Shown here in pieces: positions 12,387 through 22,787 of a stretch of 64,000 bases of DNA. The translations under genes were made by a program, and so were the position numbers. Under the pieces are notes generated by a model that was not told the origin of the DNA, made no database searches, and worked only from the letters and a program-made list of their open reading frames with translations. The DNA is from Macrolepiota albuminosa (taxonomy: Eukaryota > Basidiomycota > Agaricomycetes > Agaricales > Agaricaceae), in assembly GCA_027475525.1 (NCBI GenBank), contig JAMWFC010000003.1:1-64000 (forward strand), in the 5' to 3' direction. The number at the start of each line of letters is the position of its first letter. The first letter of the stretch is position 1.

Positions 12387-12723
12387 TGGCACGTGATCAG
12401 CACTACGGGCCGGCCCCGGCCCCCTACCCTGCCCCACCCTCCGAACCTCCCGCGGGCACCCCTCCCGGACCCCCAGCAGGCATCTCCTCCGGGACCCCTT
12501 CCGGCTCCGCTACCCAGGTCCTCTCCTCCACCCCCATCCTCCAGGTCACTCCCTCCAACAGCCACCCCTGCTCCCGCGACGTACCGTACGCCCTCCACAG
12601 CGCCAAGATGGAACACCGCTTGTGATTGAGGTGACACGCCTTGCACACTGAGGTGTCCCGTCGAGATAAGGGGGCCAGGGCTTCAAACAAGCAGGAGACC
12701 TGCTGGCGGGCACAGTGGAGGCA

Positions 12724-12771
12724 CTAGGCACTCAAATCAGCTACGAAAATCAGGAGCACAAGACCACTTAC
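12724..12771 (-). other. Intron of the antisense gene, 48 bp
   Basis: On the minus strand it starts GTAAGTGGTC, holds a GCTGAT branch-like site and ends TGCCTAG. It joins the SNGP end of one exon to CLHCARQQ, placing the first cysteine pair directly after the junction. Confidence 0.75.
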
Positions 12772-13069
12772 CGGCCCATTACTGACGCACCAAGCGTGGG
12801 AAGGCAGGCTCCGGGGCCTCTCCAGGGCATGCTTGAACTGCTCTTGTGACACGCCCTCCCACAGGATGCGCTGATCCTCTGGGACCATGGAGATGGTCCC
12901 TGTGCCCATCTTGGACCGCCAGAAACGGGGAGTGACGAGACGAGGCTGCGGGGAAGGGCAACGGTAGGGGGGGCGGACAGTCATCCGTGCGAAGAAAGGC
13001 ACGGAACGGCTGGAACCCGCCCCAGGAGCCGACTGGGACCTGCCTCCGGGGCAGTGGTGTTGTGTTGTT

Positions 13070-13120
13070 CTGAAAAAGGAAGGTCAGTAACGACAAGCGA
13101 GCGGCACGGGAAACACTCAC
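13070..13120 (-). other. Intron of the antisense gene, 51 bp
   Basis: On the minus strand it starts GTGAGTGTTTCC and ends CCTTTTTCAG. It follows the first exon, which reads MHSPTPPQTNEVAP and then a charged helix. Splicing needs one further base to keep the frame, so this copy carries a small frame slip nearby. Confidence 0.6.
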
Positions 13121-13370
13121 ATTGTTGCACGAGCGCCGCCACACGCTCCCGGTCCAGGTGGGCTCGGTACCGTGCATCCCGGGCTTCCCAGGCCATGAGG
13201 GGCGCGACTTCATTAGTTTGCGGGGGCGTCGGAGAATGCATCGGCGTACACAACATGGTTGAGTTTGATGGTAAAATTTTTTTTGATACGTGGCAGGTCA
13301 GGTGCCGGATTCCACGACTGGACCCCAGTCTGAACCGCCGGCTACGCACGCCTCGGAGGGTCTCGGCGCT

Positions 13371-13383
13371 GAGAGGGGGGTGA
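13371..13383 (+). promoter_or_regulatory. Polypurine tract of the second gypsy element
   Basis: GAGAGGGGGGTGA lies directly before the TGTCATGACC start of the 3' LTR, the position where plus-strand DNA synthesis is primed in LTR retrotransposons. Confidence 0.75.
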
Positions 13384-14127
13384 TGTCATGACCCCTCCGG
13401 ATCTACCCCAGGACACTCCCGGAACACCATCCGGGACCCTCCCTCTGACCCCACAGGACGCGCCCTGCCATCACAACTACCGACACTGCCATCACGCACA
13501 TCAAGGACCGCCATCAGCCGCCATCAGCCCCAATCAACGATCAGATCACGCAACTCGCTTCCAGCCATCACGCATCACGCATCACAGCTCCCTCTGCACC
13601 AATTGATCGTGCGCCCCACACGTGCAATTCAAGTATACAGTCCCGGCCCACTACTCAATGATCCCTGGAACCCATCCCAGACACCCCAGAACCCCGAGAC
13701 CCGGTCCCGTAGTACTTATAGCATAGTTCCCCGTTGTATTCGTTAGTCTTGATATTACACTGCTTTAACTTGGTTACTTGAATTGTTGCGTGCCCTCTAC
13801 TTGACTGGTACGCATTGACTGGCACGCTTGACTGGCACGCTTGGATAATCATGTGCTTTAAGATTGGTACGCACTTCGCGACTTTAACTTACTAACTTGG
13901 TCTCGTCTTAGAACCTCCGGTTCATGACTCGACCCCCACCCTACCCTCAGCTACTCACAACCCAAAACCCCCGGACCAAGTCCCCTCTCCTGGGATTGCC
14001 CCCGTCCGCGTCTTGAACCCCAGAGTCCTAGCCCCAGAGTTCCAGACACCCGAGTATCTGTAGGTCAAGTCCACATTGTAAGGACGATTGCTTTCCCGGA
14101 AAGCCCCCGACTCAGCGGAACCTGACA
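13384..14127 (+). repeat. 3' LTR of the second gypsy element, 744 bp
   Basis: It starts TGTCATGACCCC and ends CGGAACCTGACA, with TGTCA/TGACA inverted ends. It contains repeated CCATCACGCATCAC and ACTGGCACGCTTG motifs and a plausible TATA-like AGTACTTATAGCATAG. A decayed relative lies at 36236-36414 plus 37559-38096. Confidence 0.85.
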
Positions 14128-16890
14128 GTTGATGACTATACAAATAAACCCTGGTCAATTCCATTGTGTCTAAAAAGTGATGCATTCAATGAACTCAGAA
14201 CATGGATATTGGCAAGACAGGTGGAAACAGGTTTAACAGTTGGCATCTTATACTCTGGAAATGATTCAGAGATCATTGCAAAGGAAAACAAGGCATGGTT
14301 CAAGTTGCAAGAGATAACAACACAGCATGGGGCCATGTACACCTCAGCACACATGGGCTGGGTCAAAAGGATGCATCAGACACTAATGGGCAAAGCAATT
14401 GCTATGAGATTGTCAGCAAAATGTCCACCATTTCTATAGGATGAGTTTTACCTGACCGCTGCACACCTGCATAGAAAAACCAGGACCTTGGCCATACATG
14501 GAGTTACTTCAGATGAGTTGTGGTATGACCGTAAACCAAACTATTTATATATCAGAGAAATTGGCTGTCAAGTCTTTGTCTTGATATTGAGGAAGAGCAA
14601 CTCAAAGATTTACGAAAAATCAGTGGAATGCGTACTCATTGAATATGATCTCAAGGCAAAAGCATATTGGTGTTATGATAGGACAACCAAAAAGGTATAT
14701 AGCACATACCACGTTTGATTTATTGAGCATCAAGACAATAACACTACACCTGAACTCCCTAAAGTCCCAATCCAGAAAGACAAAAATTCAGATACCCCAA
14801 CTATTGATACTGTAATTTGGGGAGCAGTCAATCAACTATTCTCCCTCCCAGATGATGATGAAGATAATACCATCTCAAATACTTTTGATCATGTAGACCA
14901 GCCAGCACCAGAACAAGAGCAAGACACACCTGTAGATCCATTACCTCAAAATGAGGACCAAGCTGATGAACCAGTATTACCTCAAGTATGAAGGTCAACT
15001 AGAGTCTTAATTTTTACTGTGAGAAGCTGACCTGAAAACCCACCAGAAACTGCAGTACAACAAGCTGTCAGGAAGTCAAGGGAAGCAGGCAAATGCATAC
15101 GTGAAGCCAAATTAGAATGTCAGCAAGTAATAAATGAATTACATCATAATGTACCACTAGATCCTCAGACCATCATAGATGATCCTGATCTTGATCAAGT
15201 CTTGGCTGCACTAAGAGAGATGAATAATATTCCAGGAATTGATGCTAGTGATATAGATTCAGAGGTACCAAAGACCTGGAAGGATGTGCAGAACAGTCCA
15301 GATGCTGAAAAATAGAGAAAAGCATACAAGAATGAGTTGAATTCCTTGAAAGAAATGGGAGTATACCATCTAGTCTCAAGAAAAGAAGTACCGGCAAGTC
15401 ACCAAATCTATCAAGAACGCCCAGTCTTTGCCCTCAAACATGATGAGAAAGGTCATATTGTACGTTTCAAAGTATGCCATGTTCTACAAGGCTTCAATCA
15501 GATCTATGGAAGAGACTATACAAAGACTACATCACCTACAGCACACGTGGAATCTTGGCATATCTTGCTTCACATCACTGCTTCAAAAGGATGAGATGCA
15601 ATGCAAGTTGACATGAAGACAGCATTCTTATATGGGGTCTTACCTGAGGAGGAGACAATATATATGAAACAGCCACCTGGTTTTGAAGAAACAGAGAAGG
15701 AAGACCATGTATGTCAGCTAAAAAGAGGGTTGTATGGAATGAAACAGGCGAGGAGGATATGGAATCAGACTATAAATGAGAATATAGTAGGAAAATGGGG
15801 ATTTACAAGATTGGCATGTGAATCTTGCATTTACTATTGAAAATCGAACCATGGGACAGTAATTGTGGCCATGCATGTCAATGATTTCTTATCTGTCACA
15901 AGCTCAAAGGAAGCAAACACCTCTTTCAAGTCACAATTGAAAACAACATGGACAATTACAAGCTTGGGAATCTCATGACAGATTGTAGGTATTGCTATTA
16001 AATGGGACTGGGAGAATCAAATGGTACACCTTTCACAGATGCCAGTCATCGACAGACTAGTTTCTCAGTTTGGACAAAGTGATGCAAATCTGCTTTCATT
16101 ACCAATAGAACCTGGCTTAAAGCTCTGGCAAACTGATTACTCAAAACTAGACCCAGAGAGACAAGCAAAAATTATGAGGATCCCTTACTGTCAGCTAGTG
16201 GGTGGTCTACTTTGGCTTGCAATTTCAACTTGACCAGATATCCAGTACGTGGTCCAACAGCTTATCCAGTATTTTGACTTGTATTCAGCAATCCATTGGA
16301 ATGCTGCAATTTGCATGGTCAGATACCTGAAAGGTACATGGGACATGAAATTCAGCTTAGAGGGAGACATTCCTATAATGCTAGCTGGGTTTATGAATTC
16401 AGACTAGGCCAATTGTCTCAATGCTCAATGAAGTGTTGGTGGATATGCTTGGTCCTTGGGATCAGGCATAGTTTCATAGGCATCGAGGAAACAAAGAACT
16501 GTTGCAGCATCATTGTGTGAAGCTGAGTACATGGCTGCATACAAAGCTGCACAAGAATGTATTTGGCTGCAAACACTCTTGAAGGCACTTGGTCATGATT
16601 TGCCTGAGGCAACAACAGTTATGTGCAATAATAATGTGGCCATTAACTTATCCAAGGACCCTCTCCTTTACTCGAAGGTGAAACATGTAGACATTAAGTA
16701 CCATTTTTTATGTGAACGAGTAGCCTCAAAAAAACTTGTTGTTTGATACATCAATACTTGAGATAACATAGCGGATCTATTTACCAAGGCTCTATCTACC
16801 CCTTGGTTTACAAGGCTTTGTTGACTGCTTGGACTTAGCTAACACCATGATTCCACACAAGGAGGAGCACCACTTACGGTTAAGAAGGAG
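14128..16890 (+). pseudogene. Ty1/copia pol relic (integrase core to RNase H)
   Basis: One reading frame runs without a single frameshift from the middle of the integrase core (DDYTNKPWSIP at 14131) through the integrase C-terminal part, an acidic linker, reverse transcriptase (MQVDMKTAFLYG, QLKRGLYGMKQ) and RNase H (CEAEYMAA, HVDIKYHF). It is interrupted by 14 stops: 14437, 14716, 14989, 15028, 15313, 15592, 15838, 15976, 16231, 16405, 16429, 16477, 16744 and 16759. All are TGA or TAG, none TAA. Where the family residue is known it is Arg (CGA) or Trp (TGG). The catalytic pair reads HVND instead of VDD, again a G-to-A change. The 5' half was cut off by the gypsy element to its left. Confidence 0.9.
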
Positions 16891-17178
16891 TGTTGGATGA
16901 CAGAGATACAGGGTCACCGTAAGTGGCCCATCAAATTAATCTATGTCTCTGCACAGATGGAAAACAAATATATATAAAGTCATACCTACATACAAGCACC
17001 CTCAGTTGAGTATACATGAACTGAAGGTGAGTACACATACTTATACACTAAAGACACTATACTGACACTACCTGTAGGATATACTTACATCGTGTATTCT
17101 ATAGGTAACCCTCAGTTGAGTATACATGAACTGAGGAATATACTTACATTGTGTATTCTATAGGTTAAGACTCTAACA
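16891..17178 (+). repeat. 3' LTR of the copia relic, 288 bp
   Basis: It follows the purine-rich TTAAGAAGGAG, starts TGTTGGA and ends TCTAACA, near-perfect inverted ends. It has a TATATATAAA box-like run near 16970 and a duplicated CCCTCAGTTGAGTATACATG motif 110 bp apart. The solo LTR at 31076-31360 is of the same type and size. Confidence 0.8.
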
Positions 17179-18507
17179 ACCCATAATGTATCTGAAGGTT
17201 GAAGACCTTTGCAATTCATGGATAGGATGCAGGGGCCAGAGGTGGGCAGTTGGTGAGTGCTGAATGAATTGACTCCAAAAGCTCAGAAGCAATCTGGTCC
17301 AGAGCAGGGGACACTGGAAGTACATTGGGAAGACCAGAAAATGTTGGATGATGAGGAAGACAGATGCCAAGGGTCCACCTTACAAGTGCAGATATTGTAA
17401 GTATGGGACAAGTATTCTTTGATCACTAAGAATACTACTTGTACAAGACTAAGACTGTATATGCTAAAGCATATCCAATTTGTACATATCTCCTGAGAAC
17501 ATGTTGAAATTTATATTCATATCCAAGAGCTCAAGGCTCAGGCATACTTGCAATGAAAAATGCATTGAAGCTCAATAGCCTCAACCCCAGATGTAGCAAA
17601 TCTTATTCCATCAATTCCTGCAAGGTCAAGATTTTCTCCTCATTTGGAGGAAGCCATAAGTAACATTTATGCTCCTCAGCAACCAAAGGAGACTGAAAAA
17701 CAGTTTTTGGCAAGGTTCTTTGCAGCACAAAGACAAGAAGCATTTTGAAATCGCACAGGACAACCTCAGTCTATGATGAAGTCCACTGCTACCATGCAGA
17801 AAGCAGTCCCAATGGATCCTGAGGTAGAGAAAGTCATTTCAGCACAGGTTAAAAGTGAGTTGGAAAAGAAACCACTACTGAGTTACATTCTGATGGCAGC
17901 TTCTTTTGCTGATCATGTTGCATATCAGCAAATGAGGATAGATTCCCAATATTACCAGCAGATCTAAGACCAAATATACTTCAAACTTGGGCTAAACTGA
18001 AAATGCTTGTCCAGGACTATCTAAATACTCATTACAGTAAATCTTAGTTTTCTTCACCTTTCTTCATTATCTGATTACACTGTCAGAAATTGTGTCTAGT
18101 TACCAGTATGAATCTGCTTCTTACAAATCAGTGAGGACCAATGATCAGCAATTCATACATTTAAGGTATCTTCTAGAGAGTCTGATATTTCAAAATCCCT
18201 ATAATCTTGGTCAGCCAGAGCTATTGCATCTGCTGAATTTCTGGAGAGACTGTCAAGGACAGCATAGATCTGATGACACCTTCTATCTCAACTATCACAA
18301 GGAGCTAGCAGCTACTGAGTATGGGACCTGAGCTGATTGTGAAAAAAATGCAGCAGCAGTGGCAGCATGGAAGACTACACACAAAAATAGAGGAAAAAAT
18401 TAGAAACAGAGACCAACACCATCAGTGGAAGTTAATAGCAACAGTAGAGCAAATCTACTTCAGCCACTAGATGTGCAGCCAACTTGGAGGGGCAACTAGG
18501 GGCTGCA
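17179..18507. other. AT-rich repeat stretch with unidentified coding debris
   Basis: Short plus-strand frames at 17773-17967 and 18092-18331 look protein-like (LSYILMAASFADHVAYQQ; LLHLLNFWRDCQGQ) but match no family I can name. They are separated by TGA/TAG stops and are probably the body of another decayed transposon. Confidence 0.4.
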
Positions 18508-18942
18508 TGTCAGGGGACTCCTCATTTCTTCCTTTTCTCACTCCTTATCTCTTCACTCTCTTTTCATTCATTCTCTTATTTCTTCTGACATTATTTTATT
18601 TAACTGTTTTTATTCTTGCAACACTATCTGTTAGTACTACTCTCAGCCCTTGAGGTGCTCTGGTTCCTTAGCTACCATTCAGACAGGTGTGGGCCCCTCA
18701 GCACTGCTTCCAGACTGCTTATATAAGCCAGAGTTTGCCAGAATTTGCCCCTTATTTGTGCAATTGTTTGTGTAGGCAATTTTCAAGTTTTTAAGGTTTT
18801 GTTGTACTGTACAGTTATTTTCCATGCTTCAGAGGCCCCAGAAGTGTCTAACCTGGCATAGGGAATCCCTAGACTTGTTCTCTTTGGATCTCCCTCTGCC
18901 AGCTGTGTGACTGAGCCACAGCCTCTAGAGGTCGCCCTTACA
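18508..18942 (+). mobile_element. Solo LTR with perfect CTGCA target duplication, 435 bp
   Basis: TGTCAGGGGACTCC..GTCGCCCTTACA is flanked by CTGCA at 18503-18507 and 18943-18947. It is the same family as the solo LTR at 11869-12386. Solo LTRs arise by recombination between the two LTRs of one insertion. Confidence 0.9.
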
Positions 18943-18947
18943 CTGCA

Positions 18948-19687
18948 CTTCTCCTGTCATCTAGCTTATTATACACACTACTGCCTGACTTACAACAGGG
19001 ACCCCCTGTCTTGCACTCACCACACACTTCAGAGCCTCAGCACCACAACAGATCCACTGTTCATAATAAATCTGGACTGAATATATCAGCTTCTGCTCAG
19101 GACAATTCCATTTAAGATGATTTTGCTCAGGACACATGTGGTGGTAATATAGCAGTGGTGGATGCCACTACTATCCACCTCTTACATTAAAAAGGATGGA
19201 ATTATTCAGACCCTCCAATTAATGGCTCTAGTGATAGTTCTACTCAATATAGAGTGTCAAGAAGTGTGCTCAACATTCTGTGAGATGAGAACATTTATGA
19301 TAGCAATGAGGAGTAGCAGCTGCATTAAAATCATTTGACCAGTTCACCATCATTGATGTGGGGGAGAGGGGAAAAGTTATAAACTTATATTACATTTTTG
19401 TAAACTATAGTATTACAAAAATATAGCAATGTCTATTGAAAAGAATAAAAAAGTTATAAACTTATATTACATTTTTGTAAACTATAGTATTACAAAAATA
19501 TAGCAATGTCTATTGAAAAGAATAAAAAATTCTGCAATATTAAAATGTCCATCTTCATCTGTCTTCTGTCACTTTGCATCTTTTAGTAAGCCAATTAGAT
19601 GATTGGGTCCATTGAATTAGCAGCTGACTACTTCAAGAGTTACTGCAAGCCTGTGTTCTTGGGCCAGAGAGAGGCTTCTTGGCAGAG
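18948..19687. other. AT-rich stretch without a gene
   Basis: Only short, stop-rich frames. It contains the 77-bp duplication at 19372. No LTR ends found apart from those listed. Confidence 0.5.
19372..19525. repeat. Tandem duplication, exactly 77 bp
   Basis: AAAAGTTATAAACTTATATT and the bases after it occur at 19372-19448 and again, identical by eye, at 19449-19525. It lies in non-coding AT-rich DNA. Confidence 0.9.
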
Positions 19688-19921
19688 TGTAGCATAGCAT
19701 GCTATGTGGCCATGGCTACATAGCTTTTAGTTAGTATACTTAGCTAAAAGTATATTATATTTACTATAATATAATTTTATTTACAAATACTATAAATACT
19801 TATTTACATGCTGCTTAATAAGCAGCTTAATTTTGTGTTATATACATAGACAATAGACTGGACTGGTCTGATTCTGTGCAGTGTGACCTGTAAACTATTA
19901 CAACCTTGTAACTTTGTTACA
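19688..19921 (+). mobile_element. Solo LTR with CAGAG target duplication, 234 bp
   Basis: It starts TGTAGCATAGCATG and ends AACTTTGTTACA, with CAGAG on both sides (19683-19687 and 19922-19926). The interior is AT-rich and holds a CTATAAATACTT promoter-like stretch. The family is different from the other solo LTRs here. Confidence 0.85.
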
Positions 19922-20371
19922 CAGAGACTGGCAGAGAGACAGAAAATGGTTGAGGGAATGAGAGAGATGTTTGTCAAAGTAGGGATGGAGTGATGGTGAT
20001 TGAAGCAGATACATCAGCAGCAGAGGCAGAGGTGTCATTAGTGGGAATAAATATGTCACCAGTAAGAATGGATACATCAGCAGTAGGAATAAATATCTAT
20101 AGAGAATGCGACAAGGCCTGGGAAAAAAATGTGATTACCAAGGCTGACCAAGAACCTTCCTTTTAGGGTAATAACATAAGAGTTGGCTCATTTCAGCATT
20201 AGAAATGCTTAGAAAATTCAGATAAAATCACTGAAAAATCAGAAAAAATTCGAGGCCTACTGATACACTGACTTGAGTTTTTCTGAGATTTATAAATGCT
20301 TAAAGAAATCTGAAAAATTCAAGAAAAATTCAATTTAGCTTACAATAATGCTCTGAGAGTTGAGGCAAACT
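19922..20371. other. Stretch without a gene
   Basis: AT-rich, with short imperfect repeats of AGAAAATTCAG/GAAAAATTC type and a repeated ATGTCACCAGTAAGAAT-like motif. Nothing else seen. Confidence 0.4.
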
Positions 20372-20670
20372 GGGATTGAGCACTGAGTGGTGGAAGACCG
20401 AGGCCTTAACCGAACGAAGTGAGGTTGAGGCCGGGAATGAGCACTGAGTTGTGAAATGCGGAGGCCTTAACCGAACGAAGTGAGGTTGAGGCCGGGAATG
20501 AGCACTGAGTTGTGAAATGCGGAGGCCTTAACCGAACGAAGTGAGGTTGAGGCCGGGAATGAGCACTGAGTTGTGAAATGCGGAGGCCTTAACCGAACGA
20601 AGTGAGGTTGAGGCCGAGAATGAGCATTGAGTTTTCTATACATACTTGGAGCCCTAACCGAACAAAGTGA
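20372..20670. repeat. 61-bp satellite, four full copies plus a partial one
   Basis: Units begin at 20372, 20433, 20494, 20555 and 20616, each 61 bp, with the core GGCCTTAACCGAACGAAG followed by TGAGGTTGAGGCC. Within each unit the CCTTAACC and GGTTGAGG arms can pair around the GAACGAAGTGA centre. The middle copies are almost identical, the outer ones diverged, as expected for unequal exchange or slippage. Confidence 0.9.
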
Positions 20671-20689
20671 GGTTAGGGTGGAGGCTTAG

Positions 20690-21980
20690 TTGGGGGGGGT
20701 TTGGGGGCGAAGCCCCCAACGAGCTACAAAATTCGTGCCGAAGGCACGAATCGTAGCTCGTATCAGCAGTGGCAGGAGATTTGTCAGCAGTAGATTCTTC
20801 TTCTTCAGCAATGGGTCCAAGTCCACTGTGGCCTGTTGAAGGCACTGTCACATCATCCCAACTGATGGACTGGAGGGACAAGTAGAAATGTGAAGTTGAC
20901 TCTGCAAAGTATTGACCACACCCCAAATATTGCAGATCTCCTTTTCCATCTGAATAGATCTGTCCATTGTGGCTAGCAAGTGTGTTACCCATAAGAGAAA
21001 CATTGGCCTCAAGGTTATCTATGCAGCTATTAAGCATGTCAACTTGAGTCTGGTAGCAATAGAAGAAGTTTTCAATATATGGTAAGCAGCTCTCCTCAGC
21101 TATGACAAATTTCTCCTGCACTTGCACCTCAACATTCTACAAAGCTTCTTGGAACCCATTCCCCATCTTGTCTAAATAGCTCTCTATCTCTGTCATCACA
21201 CCAGCCACAATGGCCTCATTATGATCAGATTTCACTGCCTGCTCCTTGCCCTTACCCTTGACTGAAAGAGAATCTATTGGGCAGTTGGAGGTCAACAGCT
21301 TTGATGGACAAATGGATGGTTTTGATGGTCCTGCAACTGGACTGGCTGGTTCATCTACTAACTATTGGTTAGCTACTTGAGCAGGAAAAGACTTTCATAC
21401 CATCATCACTCTCAATAATTGTCACTGATTTTCTTGTCAATAGTTTTTTCCTCTTTTCTTTCTTGCTAGGCTTAGTGGTCTTCTTGACAATGGTCGGGCT
21501 GCATGTTCATTTGCAAAAGAGCTAGCAAGAACCACATGCCATGCTGCCCTTTGTTCTGACACATTGTAGTTGCTTACTTGTGCAATATTGGCAAGGAGGG
21601 TTGATGTGCTGACTCTTACAATGAGATGCCATCTTCAGATACCTGCCCAACAACATCTCTCTAGTAATTTCCCCCTTTAGTATCCTTCCTTCTTGTTTTT
21701 CCTTCTCTTCTTTGTCCTTATCTTCATTTTTGTCCTCCTGCTGCTTCTGTTCATGATGGGTATGGGAAAGTGGATGTTGACCAATGTAAGTCACCAAGTG
21801 GCAACAAGGAGCAGGTGGCAGACTCAGCTGTTTTTGCTTCTTGGAGGTTGGCAATAGATCAGAGAAATCTTCTGCTGTTGGAGGACTCAGCTGTTTTCTT
21901 TTCTTGAGAATTGATGCTAGACCAGACAAATATCCTGCTGCCAGCCTATAATCTATCCACTCTTCTTGTTTTGGTGCCAT
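20690..21980 (-). pseudogene. Second zinc-cluster/coiled-coil gene relic in repeats
   Basis: The minus strand from an ATG at 21980 reads MAPKQEEWIDYRLAAGYLSG, then a Lys/Glu-rich stretch, then a cysteine cluster CQYCTSKQLQC-x9-CGSC near 21590-21525, where a TAG interrupts it. Beyond, a Lys-rich segment and, at 21127-20690, a frame with a heptad-like region (MLNSCIDNLEANVSLMGNTL) follow. The order (charged N-terminus, cysteine cluster, basic stretch, helical dimer-like region) is the same as in the antisense gene at 13241-11004, but the sequence is AT-rich and stop-ridden. I infer a decayed member of the same broad family; no gypsy coding frame is left around it to prove the host element. Confidence 0.5.
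20701..20760. repeat. Two adjacent GAA-loop hairpins
   Basis: TTGGGGGC-GAA-GCCCCCAA at 20701-20719 is a perfect 8-bp stem with a GAA loop, containing the very stable GCGAAGC mini-hairpin. Right behind it, 20720-20760 folds into CGAGCTAC/GTAGCTCG outside and ATTCGTGCC-GAA-GGCACGAAT inside. Both loops are GAA, like the centre of the neighbouring satellite. Confidence 0.85.
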
Positions 21981-22787
21981 TGATAGATCAGATTGTCTTT
22001 TGCCCCCACTTCATTCTCCTCTCTTGCTGCTCTTTTGGGCCCATTTATTCACACTGTCCTTCAACTACCTGGTCATCTCCTTGTCAGAAAGCTTGCTCTT
22101 CAGTAGCAGGATAGCTTCATTGATAAAACTTCTCCTGGCATCAAAAAGGAGTGTCTTGTCATTCTTTACCTTGCTGACCATTGATAGGCTTCTACTCAGA
22201 CTAAGCACATCAAGGGACACTATAGGCCTACCAACACTTGTCAATCTGGAGACTCAAGTGACTTTCTTGGACACAGGACATCTCTAGCTTTGGCTCCTCA
22301 ATACAGGCTTCACTTACCTCTATGGATAGAATATTTCCAGGCTGAACAATAGCAGTGTTCTTCTGGCCTACACACCAAACCTACTGTAAGCTGTCTAGCA
22401 ACATCTGACCACTCAGTTAGCCTTGCTGGTCCCTTGCTTGCCTCTATGCCTGCTTGACTCCTGCTTGTCACTGGTGCTCACTGGCTCTGTGGAAGGAGTT
22501 CTACAGATGTTATGCATTTCCCTTACAGACATCTCATGATGAAGGCCAGTGAATGAACTACATTCTACTAGTGCATAGCACTTATGAATGTTATACATGA
22601 GTGATTGTATGGCAGCAAGCCTGGCAGAAGCTAATTACCAGCCAAACAACTAAACAAGGGAAAGTCGAAGGATTTATAAGTGCTACGGAACAACAATGCT
22701 GATTTATCATTCTTTCATACCATATGTATTGAATATATATAGTATCTTAGCTGAGGTGGAAGAGTCCCGCCCATAAATTTTAGATCC
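21981..22787. other. Repeat debris left of the PL8 gene
   Basis: About 22181-22330 matches, in plus orientation, the left arm start of the palindrome at 35190 and the reverse of 37558-37400 (AAGCACATCAAGGGACA.. and GACATCTCTAGCTTTGG). The rest is AT-rich, with no gene. The last bases would be the 3' UTR of the PL8 gene. Confidence 0.55.

Larger units (their letters stand above)
11004..13241 (-). pseudogene. Antisense, intron-containing zinc-cluster and coiled-coil gene inside the gypsy element
   Basis: On the minus strand, from an ATG at 13241, a multi-exon gene can be read through the space between pol and the 3' LTR. Three canonical introns are visible: 13120-13070 (GTGAGT..TTTTTCAG), 12771-12724 (GTAAGT..CCTAG) and 11376-11333 (GTGAGT..TACTAAT..TTCCAG). 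Joining across the second gives a cysteine cluster CLHC-x6-C then CKAC-x6-C (about 12723-12613), CX2CX6CX15CX2CX6C, resembling Gal4-type Zn2Cys6 domains with a long middle spacer. Further on are a basic Ser/Pro stretch (KRWASPSPFLGPSKRARLP), a strong Glu/Arg-rich coiled coil (about 11700-11520), and a last exon with the EELWSEAENP motif, ending at 11004. This copy is broken by the solo LTR at 11869-12386, a TGA where CGA fits, and one-base frame slips. I infer a DNA- or RNA-binding accessory protein; its function is unknown. Confidence 0.65.
3519..14127 (+). mobile_element. Chromodomain Ty3/gypsy retrotransposon with an antisense accessory gene
   Basis: The element runs from a short 5' LTR remnant to a complete 3' LTR whose ends are TGTCA and TGACA. 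Order: gag (3569-6363), two proteases, reverse transcriptase, RNase H, integrase and chromodomain (to 10738), an antisense gene (13241-11004), a purine tract and the 3' LTR. The coding part is GC-rich, unlike the AT-rich copia relic on its right, which it splits: the right flank starts in the middle of a copia integrase. The element is dead, with TGA stops at 9296 and 10118, a damaged first protease, frame breaks in gag and a solo LTR at 11869-12386. The matching left half of the copia element is not seen upstream, so the left junction is probably deleted or misassembled. Confidence 0.85.

Noticed and set aside
16999..17160. Repeated CCCTCAGTTGAGTATACATG motif as another 77-bp duplication
   Set aside because: The period is 110 bp and the motif lies inside a copia LTR, so it is an internal repeat of that LTR.
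20372..20670. The regular 61-bp repeats as a CRISPR array
   Set aside because: There are no unique spacers between repeats, the whole unit repeats, and the genome is eukaryotic.
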